A stretch of 64,000 nucleotides of DNA from contig JALMQS010000128.1 in NCBI GenBank assembly GCA_024734495.1, positions 17,849,079 through 17,913,078 of the forward strand, read 5' to 3'. The stretch is from Forficula auricularia (Eukaryota > Arthropoda > Insecta > Dermaptera > Forficulidae). The position numbers were made by a program, and so were the translations under genes. Below, piece after piece: positions 1 through 11,295 of this stretch. Numbering within the stretch: position 1 is the stretch's first letter; each line of letters opens with the position of its first letter. The notes beneath the pieces are model-generated. The model was not told where the DNA came from. It ran no database searches and saw nothing but the letters and a program-made list of their open reading frames with translations.

Positions 1-3000
1 TAAAAAAACAACAAATGTAATATTTGGAAATAAATGATCAAATTTATCCTCCCTGTCGTCCTTTCCAATCAAAGGTTGCCCAGTTAAAAAGTGGAAATTA
101 AGTAATCAAGGCACGAGTGTGGCTCGGGCGTGGCCACCCCTGTCACGCATAGGCATATAGGCACATAGGCTTGCCTGCGTCTATGCCAAAGTGATTTCCG
201 ACATGAGGTTTTTGACGAGATGGAACAGATAAAAGCCTTTCATATAAATAGACAACTCAGAATTTTATTACTTTGTACACTTGTTTAGATATTGATAGGA
301 TATCTTAACCAAGGATACTACCAAAATAATTTTAATAGCCTATTTAACGACTAACAAAATCCCATTCAGATTTTAAAATTTACTATCAATAAATTAAAGA
401 GGATAATAATATTTTCCTGTATCTAAATAAATTATTTACAGCTGGAATTCTCGAACTGTGTTACATTATGCTGTTCTTGGTGGAACATAGAGAAACAATT
501 ACATACATAAATATTCAGTAGATTAAGAATAATTTTCATTTTGCTAGAAAATGCGTTATTTGCCAGTTGGACTTATTGATAGAAGTCTATTGAAAAGTGA
601 ACAAACAATGAATAAAACAGTAGTTTAAGAGAGAATATGATATTATAGTACCTTGATTGTGTTAAGAATTTTTGTATATTAACTTGTGAATAGTAAGCCA
701 GATTATTATTATTATTCATTTTCTTTTTTGGGATGGGGAGAGGTAATTACTAATAAGATTTATGAATTTTTATAGTATTTAAAAATCAAATCCTATCAAA
801 TGAATTAAAATATATGTATATTGAATTATAGATATATATTCAAAAATGGTATTTGGTTAGCATGAACTGAATATAATAATTAATTCTTAATTAATTTAAG
901 GGTGCAAGGATTAAAATACCCATTTAAAATTTATTACTTTATTCTAAATTAATGAAAAAGCTTCATGAACATTTTAACTTTTTATTATGTATATGGTATA
1001 TTTTTTAAAGTATTTTCTTGAAAGTTCTTTATTTTTCAAAGACATCTCCTTGGGGGGGGGATATAATATTAAAAATATTTATAAACTTAATTTTAAAATT
1101 TTCAAGAAATTGCATGATCTGAAAAAGATTTTCTTAACATTTCGATAGTAGCAATCCTAGCGGAGTGCCTGAAACTAAAATAAAGTATCTGGTCGGTTTG
1201 GTTGCCGACTCTCAGGCGCTTGGAAGAATAATCGACTATTCTTAATGTAATTCACGTACAGCTTAATGTATTATGAAGACATTTTAAGATTTCATAACTT
1301 TTAGAGATTGATTTATAGTTTAAGAAGAGAATATTATTTTTAGAAACGGAAATTGTTTTCGAATTGTGTGAACATGATTAAAATTTTATTATATTTTATA
1401 AAAAAAAATTGATTAGAGAAGCAATTAAAAGTCGTATAATATTGAATATGTTTATTATTATTATATTTTTTGAAAAATAATATAATATAATATAATTATA
1501 TAAAGGAAAATAATAATAGTTAACTTTCACTATTCAAAAATAGTACTTAAAATTCATATTGAATTTGAACCCAATTTTTAAAATTGAAAATTTTTTAATT
1601 ATAGAATACTTTGAATATGTTTTTTTTCATTTTTTAAAATGCGCGATTTAAATTAATAATCCTGTAAAATATTTTTGTTAATTTAACTCTCCTGTGATTC
1701 ATTCAGACTTTTTGTTCATTTTATCTTGAATGATCGCTTAAATTCGAATGATTCATCTTCTTCTGCCAAGGTTCAACATCCCATTGATTAGATTCATTTA
1801 CAGAATGCAATGACAATATTAAAACATTTATTTAAGATAATTTAACCATTCAGTTCAAAAATTTTTTACACTAGATTCTTCATGACGATCGCAATCTTAT
1901 CCAGTAGACAAAAAAAAGAATAAAAATTCCACTATTGCTTCGCTATCTATGAAACGTACTAAGGAATACAAAGTTTCAGCTTGGAATAATGATTCGGAAG
2001 GTGAGTGAAATTAATTTTTAAAGAACAAATATATTAAAAATTTAGTAATATTCTCGGCTATATTATCTAAGTCTATTCTAAATTATGTATAATTAAAGTT
2101 TTTTTATTAATCTTATTTTTTTTTTTTATAAATTTAAACAAGCATTTTTATTAAAACTAATTCAATTTAATTTTCCATGTGCTATTCACATTAAATCTTG
2201 ATGGTGAAATAAGGTTTTTAAGTTAATTACTTTCTAGCTTATAAATTTTTGAAGAGACTATTTATTAGGAATAATAAGTAATAAAAAAAACTAGCTATTA
2301 CTGGTTTATTCTGCTGTAATGGAGTACTATGCGCCGACAAGTCGCAACATGCTTGCTGATTAGGTGGAAGTAATGCATAGTTTATGTTACTCAAATAACA
2401 GACGATGAAATATGTGGTTTCTTAAATATGTTTTATGATTTTCTATCTTTTAGATAACTATAAGTTCTTAAGAGCAAATAAGAAGATAAACTATATAACT
2501 ATTTTTTTTTCTCGCCAGACCCACCACAGCGCAAAGACCTATCTACTCTACGGGTTCACAAATTACTTAACACCTCAAGGAGGATTTTATAAGACTTATA
2601 ACTGTAACACGTAATAAGTTTTAGGATTTAAAAAACACCAATAAGCTAGCTATTGGAAATTAGAAGATTAAATTTTTTCATTTATTAAGACATTTCGGGA
2701 TCTAGCTAGTTCTCGTCATTTTTTCAATAACAACACTGGAAAATCTTAACTTTAAATTTACCAATAGGTAGAGGAAACTAAAAAAGTCTTTCGGAAAAAT
2801 TCTAATCATCAAAACTTCAATATATATTTGTATTAAATATCAATTGTCAGCCTACCTCAGAAATATCTGAGAATCGGCTTAGGACAGCAGAAATTCAAGC
2901 TTAAGTTGACCGCCTGTATCAACTGTATATTTACATTTATATGAGTAGTAGGTACTATCTATGGACAGATCTTATTGATCAGAGATCAAATTTTTCCCAC

Positions 3001-3964
3001 ACAGCATCAAGGGGTAAAAAAAATACGCAATTTAAAATAATAATAAAACATAATTATTTAAAAAAATCAATATATTCGTGGGTGCATATTTTAATTAAAA
3101 TTTAAGTTAAAATCGCCATTTTAGTGCATTTTGAAATAAAAATATTTGATCACTTTATCTTATTTTTTTATGCAAAGAATCTAAATATTCAAATGTTTTC
3201 TTCATATTACAATTTTATTTATCAAGGAAATCTCTTATTAAAGAGAAAAATACCTGTTATTTTTCAATTATTTCTCCTAATTTTGTTTTGTTTATTCTTA
3301 AATGAAAAATGCTATATAAGTACATTTTGGTCTGTTGCACAGGTAAAAAAACATCCATGCGTCTCGAATAATTTAACATTTAATGCATTCCAAGCGGCAA
3401 GGCCATATTCTATAATTTTAGCTATCGCGGGCAAAATATTTATAGTCCGAATCCTCCCGTCGTCGACATAAATAGATTAGCGGCCAGTATAGTGATTAGC
3501 CGGGAATGCCATGCCGGGATTATTTTGGGATCGCATCTGGTCATGAATCAGTTACGATGCCGAAATATGCCAACTTGGAACATTGGCGGAATAGTTAGGG
3601 ATTATTATTCACGCTATTTAAGTCAAGGTGACAATTACCGGGCACCTCACTACAATAAAATGTGTACATATATTTAAAAAAACATATTTATTTTAAATAT
3701 TTTTTTTCTTGATTAGTCAAAAGAATGATATTGAAAATTAGATACCGAAACGTTATGGGAAACTTAAGAAAATTTAAGGTATTTGTCTTATTTAATCATA
3801 TGTGTGGCTCAGTCTGAAATAATTTCTCAAATAATTATTTTGAACATGTCAATATTATTTAAATATTAATTGAATGTAATGGAAGGCAGCCCAGAGTTAG
3901 TGAGGAAAGAAAAAATTAACACATATCAAATAAGGTGTAATTTATTGGAATCCTTCCTCCTTTC

Positions 3965-4017
3965 CTTTCAAACCGACGTTTCGGAGGATTCCTCCCTCCC
4001 TCTTCAGGGTTTCAAAG
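3965..4017 (-). ncRNA. Hammerhead ribozyme, family A, left arm
   Basis: Reading the minus strand: stem I 5' strand CUUUGAAACC (4017-4008), CUGAAGA (4007-4001), one extra base, helix II GGAGG/CCUCC, GAAA (3982-3979), then CGUC (3978-3975) and stem I 3' strand GGUUUGAAAG (3974-3965). Stem I pairs in 9 of 10 positions with one G-G mismatch. Helix III is the self-complementary ACGU. Predicted cleavage is between 3975 and 3974. All conserved core bases are present. The extra base before helix II departs from the textbook core. Activity is inferred. Confidence 0.62.
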
Positions 4018-4253
4018 GGTCAATGAATGAGAAGAATGAAACAAATAAAATGTTTCCTTCTTCTCTCCACAGTAGTGTTCAAAAACCTTCTTCATCTTTA
4101 ACAAAGGCATAGAAAAACAATTTTTTTTAGCTATCTAATTAAGAAAAGGAGGAAAAAAAATTGTTTTTCTATGCCTTTGTTAAAAATGAAGAAAGTTTTT
4201 GAACACTACTGTGGAGAGAAGAAGGAACATTTTATTTGATTCATTCATTGACC

Positions 4254-4306
4254 CTTTGAAACCCTGAAGAAGGAGGGAAAAATCCTCCGAAACGTCCGTT
4301 TGAAAG
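4254..4306 (+). ncRNA. Hammerhead ribozyme, family A, right arm (one stem I change)
   Basis: CUGAAGA at 4264-4270, helix II GGAGG/CCUCC (4272-4276 with 4284-4288), GAAA at 4289-4292 and CGUC at 4293-4296. Stem I 5' strand is 4254-4263 and 3' strand 4297-4306. The first base after the predicted cleavage site is C instead of G, which breaks one closing pair of stem I. Otherwise it matches the left arm. Confidence 0.52.
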
Positions 4307-5564
4307 GAAAGGAGGAAGGATTCCAATAAATTACACCTTATTTGATATGTGTTAATTTTTTCTTTCCTCACTACCTCTGGGCTGCCTTCCATTACATTCA
4401 ATTAAAATTTCTACAAGTCCGTCTCTCTCCAGAGAAAATTTCGTTGCAAAAAAAAATTATTTAAATATCTTTGAATCTTAAAGGTAAATTCATTGTAAGA
4501 TGTTTCAGCACCATTTATCGTGGATAACTAACTCATAGTTTCCTTAATTTACATTAAAATGCTTATACGGATTTAGTTGAATGGTTTACAAACAAGGAAT
4601 AAAAATAGACAAATTAAATTTCAGTAAAATTTAAACCATTTTTTCAGGATGATCTGTTTTGGAGGGAAATGTTTTGATTCGATTGATTCTTCAATCAAGA
4701 CTTGATAAAAACTTTGGAAATAAAATACGAAATGCTATTTTTTTATTTTATTTACTTATATATGTATATTTAGGCTAGTATGAGTATAGCTTTGAGTTTA
4801 TGCATGTTTTTTTCGTGTAAATAATTTTAGAACCATATTATAGTGAACGGCGGGTTTGGCCTCGAGACTGAACGTTGGCGATTGATCTGCAGAATGATTT
4901 CGCTGAATTATTCTATACGTTAACTTCTGAATGGCTATTTATCTTAGGGTTGAAAAATTAGTCCGCTCACTTGGAAGCCTAACTTGCTTATGTTTTCTAT
5001 TTAAAGGTACCAAATAAAAAATAATCAAATACAAACACAATTAACTCTCTACCTAGCTTCAAAATGTTAACAAATAATTATATATAGTACCACCGTATAT
5101 ATAAAGTGTTAAGGGTCATGTCAATACTCAGTCTAGAATCTAGAGAGCCCGAACACTAGCGAGACTGACTGAAGACATGTTGACATTTATAAACTCCCCG
5201 CAGGGACCATGTTTCTTCGGACCTCGGGTAGGCAACTAGTAAAATATTTGAAAATAATATCTTACACCTTATATGACATTTTATTCAGAAATTCGTTCAT
5301 TTATTTTTGAGTTTTTTTTGTTAAAATTTACACCTCTTTATAATTCTTTAACTTCCGGATTCCATTAAGAAGCTATTGACGATGAGTTGTTATTTATTGA
5401 ATACAATTATAATATTCAAATTTTATATATATTAATAACTCTGTGGCAAACATAATATACATGTATCTAATTTAATTCAATGATCAACTCATCTTCATCA
5501 GCACAAAATACCAATTCTCAGGATGTAATATTTAACTTCAACCGGCCTTAAAACAAATCAGAAA

Positions 5565-6515
5565 CAGGAGTTTTTTAACGGGTTATATAGTGGTATTTCA
5601 CAAGTAAAAAAATAAAAATTAAAAAATCGGTTGTCTGTAAAGTCGGTTTACTGACGATAGTTGAACGTGACAACGTCATAAGAAAATACCATTCCATCAG
5701 TATTTTCTTATGACGTTGTCACGTTCAACTATCGTCAGTAAACCGACTTTACAGACAACCGATTTTTTTCATAAAATTCTTCGTTCAGAAAATCATTTTA
5801 AATTTACAAAATACTTGAATAAAATTTATTGTTTAAATTTCTACTCGACTGTTAAAATTTAATTTTTGATTTTATTATTTTATAATAATAAATTTTGTAT
5901 TGACATTATTTCTTTCAGCAAGTAAACTGAATAAAAGTTGTTGTTCAATTAGTTACTTAATTATTTTTGCAAATTTAATTGTAATTTGTTGTAAAAAAGT
6001 AATAATTTTGAATAATTTATTATAAGAATAAACTGTGATTAAATTATTGTTCATAAATCTTAAATTTAAAATTTAAAATTTGGAAACATCATTAAAATTT
6101 TTGTAACTGTAGCTTTTAAAAAGCCCGCCTCAATCTTTGTCACTCGTTCCGCGCTCTCGCTTGCACTTCAAGCCTTAAATGGAACGCCTCAGAGCGAGGT
6201 AACGCCGCATGAGTCATGTTTTTTCGTGCGTGCAGCCAGCCGGCTCCATCGAATTATAAGACGTTGTCACGTCAAAAAAAATTTCTTTAATTATATTTTT
6301 GGAGATTTTTTATTTTTCTCTATACATATTTCAGGTTCGAGCCCATCATCAGGAGTTTAACAAAAGACAGTCTTTTGTTAAACTCCTGATGATGGGCTCG
6401 GAACCCAAAACATGTATAGAGAAAAATAAAAAATCTCCAAAAATATATAATAATTAAAGAAATTTTTATTTTTTTACTTGTGAAACACCACTATATAACC
6501 CGTTAAAAACTCCTG
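5565..6515. mobile_element. Composite inverted-repeat element with two internal hairpins
   Basis: Outer arms 5565-5620 and 6461-6515 are inverted copies. Inside are a perfect 69-bp hairpin (5621-5689 with 5700-5769, 10-base loop) and a second one (6280-6368 with 6370-6464). The middle (6121-6260) is GC-rich and repeats the motif GACGTTGTCACGT found in the first hairpin. The second hairpin contains a decayed hammerhead-like core (see ncRNA entry). Confidence 0.65.
6280..6464. ncRNA. Decayed hammerhead-like core in both hairpin arms (family E)
   Basis: In the left arm the minus strand reads CUGAUGA, U, GGG, loop, CCU, GAAA, then UAUGU. In the right arm the plus strand reads CUGAUGA, U, GGG, loop, CCC, AAAA, then CAUGU (from about 6384). 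The two arms together suggest an ancestral GAAACAUGU with helix III ACAUGU, itself self-complementary. Each arm has lost at least one key base, and stem I is poor. Treated as a relic. Confidence 0.3.
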
Positions 6516-6784
6516 TGTTTAATATGTTTCACTACAAACCAACACCGTTTTACCTAAATGCAAATCAGAAAGTTAAAAATTTGTGTATTTACACATTTAT
6601 TCAAATTCCTGACAGCTTTGGATGTGAAAGGTAATTATTTTGTTTTAGACATTTAGATACTATATTTTTCTTAGATTTAATGAAGACAATAGGGACCGAA
6701 TGTTTTCTAGATTTGATTCAATCGCGAATCACATGTAGGGAATTTTTATCGAATATTGAGTGAAAATAATATCTGAATATCTGT

Positions 6785-6835
6785 GGAGTCTTAAGTCTGG
6801 ACCAAGAGTCTTTCTTGGTCCAGACTTAAGACTCC
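6785..6835. repeat. Perfect 22-bp hairpin
   Basis: 6785-6806 is exactly complementary to 6814-6835, with a 7-base loop. No other content recognised. It may be a MITE remnant. Confidence 0.7.
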
Positions 6836-7265
6836 GAAGACTCCATAGCGTTATCCGCAGTAGTCTCGCGATAAATATCTTTTTCAAATAAGCGCGGTCA
6901 AAATAATTCTCGTTGATATATCAATTATTCTTTGATATATTAATGAGAAAAATTATAAATTTATTTAAAGACAATATGGGATGTGATTTTTTTAAAGAAG
7001 TGAAAGAATTGACATTGGAGAGTCAAAATAGAGAAGAGTATTTGATTCCCACTAGTCTTAAAACTGATTATTGTATGATGATTATAATCAAACTCGTCCT
7101 TAAACGCACTCAAGTTAATCAGAAAATTAAAGCTTAAAAGGAATTCATTCAAATTCTTGTCAGCTTTGGCTAAGGAAGGATCTTTTTACGATAAATGAAT
7201 GCAAGTTAAATGAGGATTGAGTTTGGAATAGTGTAATTTATTGCTCTGAGTGTTAAAAGGCCTAC

Positions 7266-7439
7266 CTGTCGCACAGCAAGAGCGTCTTCTGCAGAAAGAC
7301 CATCCACTTCCAAACGCCTCCTTACCGCCGCTTGGGCGCTCTGCTCGCTGTAAGAGGAAGAGGCAGAGCCCATTACTCTTGTTACTTCCGATCGGTCTGC
7401 TCTTGTCGCTTGTTCCGCACTGAAACTCTCCTGCATCAT
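7266..7439 (-). CDS. Exon 6 of the Ser/Thr-rich protein (last exon in view)
   Basis: 58 codons in phase 0, from acceptor TTATTTACAG to donor CGACAG|GTAGGC. The peptide starts MMQESFSAEQATRADRSEVT, then RVMGSASSSYSEQSAQ, and ends AAVRRRLEVDGLSAEDALAV plus RQ. The C-terminal half is charged and helix-prone, unlike the preceding Ser/Thr tracts, so a structured region may begin here. Since it ends at a donor in phase 0, at least one more exon follows at lower coordinates or before base 1. No family recognised. Confidence 0.8.
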
Positions 7440-8049
7440 CTGTAAATAAAGAAGAGAATTCTATTAAGTAAAATTATAATTTAAATTTACTAAACTGCTA
7501 TTTTAATTTGGATAACTAATTAATCTATAAATTTATAATAAGGGTATTTGAATAATATTCTGAAGAGTTTATTTTTTCATTTTACTACTAACTAATTAAT
7601 ACTTTTTTCTTTCTAGATATTATTTTAATTTATTATTTTAATCTTAAACACCACCACGGTGGTTCTTATTTTTGAACTTCAAATTTTTTGGTCAACATAT
7701 TTAATTTCCCGTAATTGTAAATTTATCAGATAATTTTGGTCTTGGAGTTGAAAATTTTAATTTTAATATGATAAATAGCTTAAAATGTCAATAAATTTGA
7801 ATGAAATTTGATTCAAGTTTAAATGAAATCTAAAGAATAACTAGGACTTAAAGCAAAGCTCCTAGGCTTATATATCACAAGGTTTGTTTCTAAAGAAGTC
7901 AGTGCAAAAGGTTTTAAACGATATTTTAAACTATCAGAGGCTGGCCCAGTTCATTTGATCAATAATTTAAAATTTCTTATGCCAGTTCGAAAATCTTTGC
8001 ACCTTCTATAAAAACAAACATATAATATCTTACTTCTACACCTACACGT

Positions 8050-8274
8050 TATTAAATAAAGTTCTTTTAAAAAACAAATCTCGAAACGTTTATTAAATAT
8101 CCAAACGTTTCATGAGAAATTCTCCCTCTCAATGGAAAAATTGAAAAAATGTATCATTCTTAAAATAATTATTTTTCCAATTTTCCATTGATAGGGAGAA
8201 TTCCTCCCGAAATCTTTGAATATTTAATAAACATTGTTTTTATATTGTTTTTATTAAAGAACTGGATTTATTTA
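8050..8274. mobile_element. Inverted-repeat element with degenerate hammerhead resemblance
   Basis: Imperfect inverted repeat centred near 8160; the outer ends share TATTAAATAAA. The arms hold a GGGAG/CUCCC-type stem followed by GAAA (plus strand 8194-8212) and, on the minus strand in the left arm, GAAACGUU. The CUGANGA box is degraded in both arms (UUGAUAG and UUGAGAG), so no functional ribozyme is claimed. Confidence 0.5.
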
Positions 8275-8706
8275 ATACAACAAAACAATCAAAAATTTAT
8301 TTCAAAACTACATCATAACTATAGTAAATATGGCCTGGAAAGAGTAGTTATGTAGAACATGTATTCTATCACAATGATATATTGAAGGCAACTTATTCTA
8401 TTTTCTTTAAATATGATTAGTCATTTGACATTTTGCAAAGAAATATTTTCAGTCTTGAAGTTTTGAAGTTATGATATATGGTAAATATATCGTAAGACAG
8501 GAACTTTTAGTTTCCAAATGTTCAAGTTTCACCTAATTTATTTCGGTAGTTTTTCTCGTTAACTTGTTAGAAATACGCACTAAAGCACAGCCAACAATTT
8601 AATTAATGACGAGGCAAATGGAATATGAATATCTAGTAAATAGTTCAAGCTATTTCCCTTAAAAAACTATTTTTTTTCGTTTGTTTGTAATGATATCAAA
8701 AAGAAG

Positions 8707-9060
8707 TTGCACCAAAAAGGTACACCTTCTAGGTCCAGGATGGACCCTTGTATCGTGAAAAGAAGTAGAGATTTCAGGGGTTGGGTCGGAGTTGAAGTAT
8801 CAGTGGATGTGGGTCTCGAAAGACGGAAAATTATATGTAGCCGGAAAGACGGACGGGGGAAGCGAGTTCCAGTCTCTAGAAGTCATAGGAATAAACGAAT
8901 TGGCGAATGCGGTTGTTCGGTTAGTATCTAATTTAGTGTCTAATTTATTTGCTTACGACCTTCATAAAATTCATAATTTTGTATACAGTCCTAAAACTGG
9001 TTTGACGCAACCCCCATTCGACCCTATCCGATATCAACTCTTCCAGTTCTACTAAGTTCC
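8707..9060 (+). repeat. Dispersed repeat family, copy 1 (contains an 87-codon ORF)
   Basis: It shares AGGGGTTG.GTCGGAGTTG and GAGTTCCAGTCTCTA segments with 49590-50060 and 61021-61500. This copy has an open frame (KYQWMWVSKDGKLYVAG, then SEFQSLEVIGINELANA) that is broken in the other copies. The product matches nothing I know. Probably a repeat whose frame is open by chance or a relic of a mobile element. Confidence 0.5.
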
Positions 9061-9855
9061 ATATTCCGTATATTTCATTATCAAGGGAAAACAGTCCATT
9101 CTAGCTATTCTCTTTCCACTTTTTCAAATAATAAATGTAAAATTAAGAAAAGCAAAATCAAAAATAATCTACACATCCAAAATTAAATGTTATCAGAATT
9201 TCTATTCGAAAATTTGAAATTATTATTTAAAGTAATAGATAAATTCTTTCATTTTTACTTTTTATTGTTGTAATTTTAATTTATTTGATAATTCTGTATT
9301 GGTTGTGATATATTTTTTCCTCTTTTTCTTTATATATTTGTAAACCAATTTCGTATCTATTTTTTAATAAAATTTTGCAAATAAAGTTCAAATAGGGCAA
9401 GTGGAAAATAAAGAGAAAGAAAGCTCAATATCCATTTAAAATAAATCTATTAAATATTTTATTATTTACTCTTGCTAAAATTTTGGTTCTTTTTTTTTAC
9501 CAAGTAATTTACTCGAATAGTATGGAATTAGAAAAGATTCCTCGATCAGGATGGCGCCAACGGATCGTCTATTCGCTTCCCGCGACGGCAAAATGAATTA
9601 GCCGCGGAGCCATTTGCTTAAGAGCTGTCTATCAAGGCTGAAAGTCGGCAAATGCCTAGCAACATCACTAATAAGCAGCAATTCTTGGAATATCTAGCAC
9701 TCGGCCTTGCAAGGATGCAAAAATAAAAATAAAAATAATAATAATAGAATGCATTTGTGTGGAATGTGCACTAGAATGCGGCATCTTCTCTTTTTTCTTT
9801 CAATTGGCACAAGCATTTCTATTTGTTTGATTAGTTGATAAAGATTAATAGGAAC

Positions 9856-9957
9856 CTGAGTTTTGCTTGCAGTGACGCGACGTTTTTGTTCAAATGAGGA
9901 AATACTGGCTGCCGAGGATGTCGCATCGATGGCTGGAGATCCCAGAGAGGCAGTTCC
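9856..9957 (-). CDS. Exon 5 of the Ser/Thr-rich protein
   Basis: 34 codons, phase 0 on both sides, with acceptor TTATTGTTTCAG and donor CAG|GTTCCT. The peptide is GTASLGSPAIDATSSAAS followed by ISSFEQKRRVTASKTQ. It starts Gly/Ser-rich and ends in a basic run (EQKRR). The donor lacks the usual purine at +3 and is weaker than those of exons 2 to 4. The exon is symmetrical and could be a cassette. It follows exon 4 by a 2.7-kb intron. Confidence 0.75.
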
Positions 9958-10124
9958 CTGAAACAATAAAACAATTGATATTTGAAGGTCTTATTGGAAA
10001 TTTAAAATGACGAAATCTATATATAATTGAAATAAAAGTATTTTCTGAGTTTAATACAAATAATTCGTCACCATAGGTCGTAGTATTGTCTAATTATAAA
10101 CAAAGTCCTAAGGATAGACTTACC

Positions 10125-10390
10125 CATTGGCGTAATTAGGGAGTTTTCCTACTGGGGGGTATGAGCAGCCGGTCAGCTGATTAGCCACCACAAAGTTTCA
10201 ATTTCGCGAATCTGATTAGAGATCAACTAACTTTTTAGTAGAATTGACAAATTTTGGAACTTACGAAATAAATTAATCAGAAATAGTGATTACTCGTAAT
10301 AATGGAGTTTCGATTTTTCTAGGGGAGGGTAATGAGTTTTGTAGAGGAGTACTGCACCCCTTGCCTCCCCTTCCCCTAACTAGGCCCATG
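10125..10390. mobile_element. MITE with 8-bp target duplication (hAT type)
   Basis: Ends CATTGGCGTAATTAGGG and, inverted, CATGGGCCTAGTTAGGG. It is flanked by perfect 8-bp duplications GACTTACC at 10117-10124 and 10391-10398. The 8-bp size is typical of hAT transposons. No transposase is encoded. Confidence 0.72.
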
Positions 10391-10756
10391 GACTTACCAT
10401 AATATTTCTTTTCTCAAAAAGGGATAATTTCGACAGTTTATTCAAAACAGAAATTGAGTGTCTTCTAAGCGATTTTAGAAAAAGAGAATTATTTTCAACT
10501 AATTACTTACGATTTAAAAAGGGTAACTAGTTAACATAATGTTAATGTTATTTAGTTAATATATTTTATGTTAACATAAAACAACATTTTGAACTAATAA
10601 TTATTAATTACCCTCAACTGAACATAACTTATTAAAATGTTATTAATAGCGTGAAATTTATTTAAAAATTCTTTGCTATTTTTAATCGTGTCGAAAAATT
10701 CTTTGCATTTTAGTTTTTAGAGTTATTTAGCCATTCTATCTCTTTATTAAGACCAT

Positions 10757-11295
10757 ATATATGAAGGGCTACGGCTAAAAGCGATCGATCATTGTCACTT
10801 TTGCAAAACTTTTCAGAAATCTAAATTAAAAGTTTCAAGTCTAATTGTAGATTTCTGAAAAGCAATAATTAAAACATTTCTTTTCGGAAACGAAAACTAT
10901 AGTAACTATAAAAGATTTTTTTGATAATTAAAATGATAAAAATAATAATAATAAAAAAAACCTTTAAATTGACTTTAATTGTTTTTAGCCGTAGCCCTTC
11001 ATATAGCCCAAGAGCCCACGACGGCCAGACCTTCGTTATTTTATAAAAGCTGAAAGTTCTTCTGTGCATGTCCCCTATACAGGTAAGAACGACCAGCGAC
11101 TATAGAGTTTGGGTTGTGGTTACTTTGGCAGGTAACAGGTAATAAAGGTGTATAAAATAGTACTTTAAATTCGTTAAAGTATAAAGCTCAATTTTTTTAT
11201 ATTTCGCTGGTCGTTCTTACCTGTATAGGGGACATGCACAGAAAAAACTTTTAGCTTTTATAAAATAACGAAGGTCTGGCCGTCGTGGGCTCTTG
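10757..11295. repeat. Palindromic cluster
   Basis: Arms 11009-11100 and 11204-11295 are near-identical inverted copies (about 92 bp, 103-bp spacer). A second inverted pair, TATATGAAGGGCTACGGC at 10757 and its complement ending at 11005, encloses a small hairpin at 10809-10862. Probably a foldback transposon or two nested ones. Confidence 0.6.

Larger units (their letters stand above)
3861..4410. mobile_element. Head-to-head inverted-repeat element with hammerhead cores (family A)
   Basis: Arms 3861-4128 and 4153-4410 are near-perfect inverted copies around a 24-base spacer. Each arm starts with AATTGAATGTAATGG followed by AAGGCAGCCCAGAG, a terminus related to that of the 16691-16990 element (GAAGGCAGTCCAAGG). 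Both arms carry a hammerhead-like core reading outward from the centre. ORFs in this region mirror each other and are not genes. No reverse transcriptase is present, so the element is non-autonomous. Confidence 0.7.
1..7265. other. 3' flank or last intron: AT-rich, no convincing exon
   Basis: Besides the inverted repeats at 3861-4410, 5565-6515 and 6785-6835, this stretch holds only AT-rich DNA. GC-richer patches at 110-220 (short ATAGGC-type repeats), 3400-3650, 4850-4905 and 5130-5240 have no supported splice-bounded frame. The apparent ORFs at 3124-3677 have AT-driven composition. A weak terminal-exon candidate at 4827-4886 is discussed in the findings. Confidence 0.5.
7440..9855 (-). other. 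Intron 5
   Basis: 2,416 bp. It contains the inverted repeat 8050-8274, a copy of a dispersed repeat at 8707-9060 and an unusually GC-rich patch at about 9540-9690, which looks like neither exon nor known repeat and could be regulatory. Confidence 0.6.

Noticed and set aside
3870..4401. Two nearly identical 73-80 residue ORFs on opposite strands as a protein family
   Set aside because: They are the two arms of one inverted repeat; the reading frames run across the ribozyme core.
5150..5230. Short plus-strand exon ending GG|GTAGGC
   Set aside because: No neighbouring exon in frame and no protein-like reading.
8792..9055. Annotating the 87-residue ORF as a cellular gene
   Set aside because: The same sequence occurs as broken copies at 49590-50060 and 61021-61500, so it is repeat-borne.
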